A stretch of 64,000 nucleotides of DNA from Phycisphaerales bacterium. GTDB taxonomy: Bacteria > Planctomycetota > Phycisphaerae > Phycisphaerales > UBA5793. The notes beneath the pieces are model-generated. The model made no database searches. It saw nothing but the letters and a program-made list of their open reading frames with translations, and was not told the DNA's origin. Where the stretch lies: NCBI GenBank assembly GCA_020852515.1, contig JADZAS010000011.1:216696-280695 (forward strand), written 5' to 3'. Positions 63,243-64,000 of this stretch are shown here, in pieces. The position numbers were made by a program, and so were the translations under genes. Numbering within the stretch: the stretch's first letter is position 1; the number at the start of each line of letters is the position of its first letter.

Positions 63243-64000
63243 CGAGTCGCCGTCCCGTCTTCGGGTCGAAGTTCATCAGCAGCAGTTCGGTCGATCGCGG
63301 CCGCGTCTGCGCGCCGCCGCGTACGAGCGGACAGGCGCTCTTGAACGCGGCAATCTTCGCCCGGCGCCACTTGCCGCGCGGGTACAGCTCGTCGATGAGC
63401 TTGTGCTCGTAGTACGACACGATGGCGCGGCCCTCGATCGCATCCAGGCAGCCGGCCAGGCGTGCATGGTCGGTCTGGCTGAAGCCGCTCGCCGCGTAGT
63501 ACTCCTCGCAGTCGACGTACGGCGGATCGCAATAGAACACGGTGCCGACATCGTCGTAGCGAGGGATGATGTTGGAAAAGTCCAGGTGCTCGATGTGCAC
63601 GCCGCGCCATCTCTCCGAGATCGCGTCGATGCGCCCGGGCAGGTTCACCCAGCCCGACGCCTTGCCATTCCCCTTGCGCGCGTAGCCGTACGGGTTGCCG
63701 ACGAGTGATGAGAACGAGGTCTTGAGCAGGTACACCCATCGGGCGGATCGCTCGATGTCGGTGACCGGCCCAGGACAGCCCGCGTCCCACCAGGCGAGAA
63801 TGCGATCGTGCTCTTCTCGGCTGTAGGGCATGCCGCGCACGCGTTCGATGAGCGTCTCGCGGTGATCGCGCAACACGAGCCAGAACGTGACGACGATCGA
63901 CTGGATGTCGTTGAAGACCTCGTTGGGCTCGGGTTCCTTCTGGCTCATCACATGGCCCATGCCCCCGAAGACCTCGACGTAGCACGCGCGGTCGGTGGGC
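63193..64000 (-). CDS. D12-class DNA adenine methylase, 5' end beyond window
   Basis: This partial gene continues past the right edge. In-frame sequence at 63961-64000 reads YVEVFGGMGHVMSQKEP, the SAM-binding motif I (FxGxG) of D12/Dam methylases, so the ATG at 63960 is internal. Motif IV DPPY is at about 63517-63528 (VFYCDPPYVDCEEYY). The C-terminus is basic (SKRKRR). It methylates adenine N6. Phages carry such enzymes to evade host restriction or regulate their own genes. Confidence 0.9.
   Translation of the reverse strand, partial: PTDRACYVEVFGGMGHVMSQKEPEPNEVFNDIQSIVVTFWLVLRDHRETLIERVRGMPYSREEHDRILAWWDAGCPGPVTDIERSARWVYLLKTSFSSLVGNPYGYARKGNGKASGWVNLPGRIDAISERWRGVHIEHLDFSNIIPRYDDVGTVFYCDPPYVDCEEYYAASGFSQTDHARLAGCLDAIEGRAIVSYYEHKLIDELYPRGKWRRAKIAAFKSACPLVRGGAQTRPRSTELLLMNFDPKTGRRLDERRAGSKRKRRAADA

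Overview
The window is GC-rich bacterial chromosome. It most resembles a planctomycete of the Phycisphaerae type. The reasons are a bacterial topoisomerase VI B subunit, several secreted FG-GAP propeller proteins, a full MoxR/DUF58/Bat cluster, a K+-dependent membrane pyrophosphatase, C-terminal CxxC zinc ribbons and frequent GTG/TTG starts. This placement is inference from gene content; no rRNA or tRNA gene was found.

Layout. 1-9.1 kb: part of a nucleotidyltransferase, a sodium/solute symporter with a coupled 41-residue membrane protein, topoisomerase VI B, a secreted protein, a heptose-phosphate pair (pseudokinase-GmhA fusion plus HldA) and a MntA/HepT toxin-antitoxin pair. 9.1-13.8 kb: fumC, a PilZ protein, aat, an aldo/keto reductase and a Tat-exported sugar-isomerase-like protein. 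13.8-23.2 kb: one minus-strand operon moxR-DUF58-DUF4381-like-batA-batB-batC-batD-batE, mostly joined by 1-4 base overlaps. 23.4-29.4 kb: mobA, a carboxymuconolactone decarboxylase-like protein, an NrfC-NrfD fusion and a molybdopterin oxidoreductase that together look like a three-function cytoplasmic-side Mo/FeS enzyme. 29.7-33.3 kb: a methyltransferase, a copper-type P-ATPase and a tandem array of palindromic-ended repeats.

33.3-38.8 kb is a compact operon for peptidoglycan amino-sugar salvage: symporter, GH20 hexosaminidase, anmK and murQ. 39-47.5 kb: a sigma-70 factor divergent from obg, an FG-GAP protein, a BON protein, a histidine kinase/response regulator pair and a dienelactone hydrolase. 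47.5-52.1 kb: more secreted propeller proteins, partly in lower-GC DNA. 52.1-57.9 kb: a DUF1801 protein with a histone-H1-like tail, a large HppA, rpsU, a very acidic protein and small membrane proteins.

57.95-64 kb is a phage-like or mobile segment read leftward: D12 adenine methylase, two small proteins, a 10-bp-phased repeat, an HTH protein, then a soluble ABC ATPase, a GNAT acetyltransferase and a ParB-like protein joined by ATGA overlaps, then a small protein and a large terminase. The ABC-GNAT-ParB unit beside a terminase is the strongest candidate for an undescribed system. Also notable are a roughly 100-residue cysteine-containing C-terminal module shared by four secreted proteins, and the catalytically dead PfkB domain fused to GmhA.
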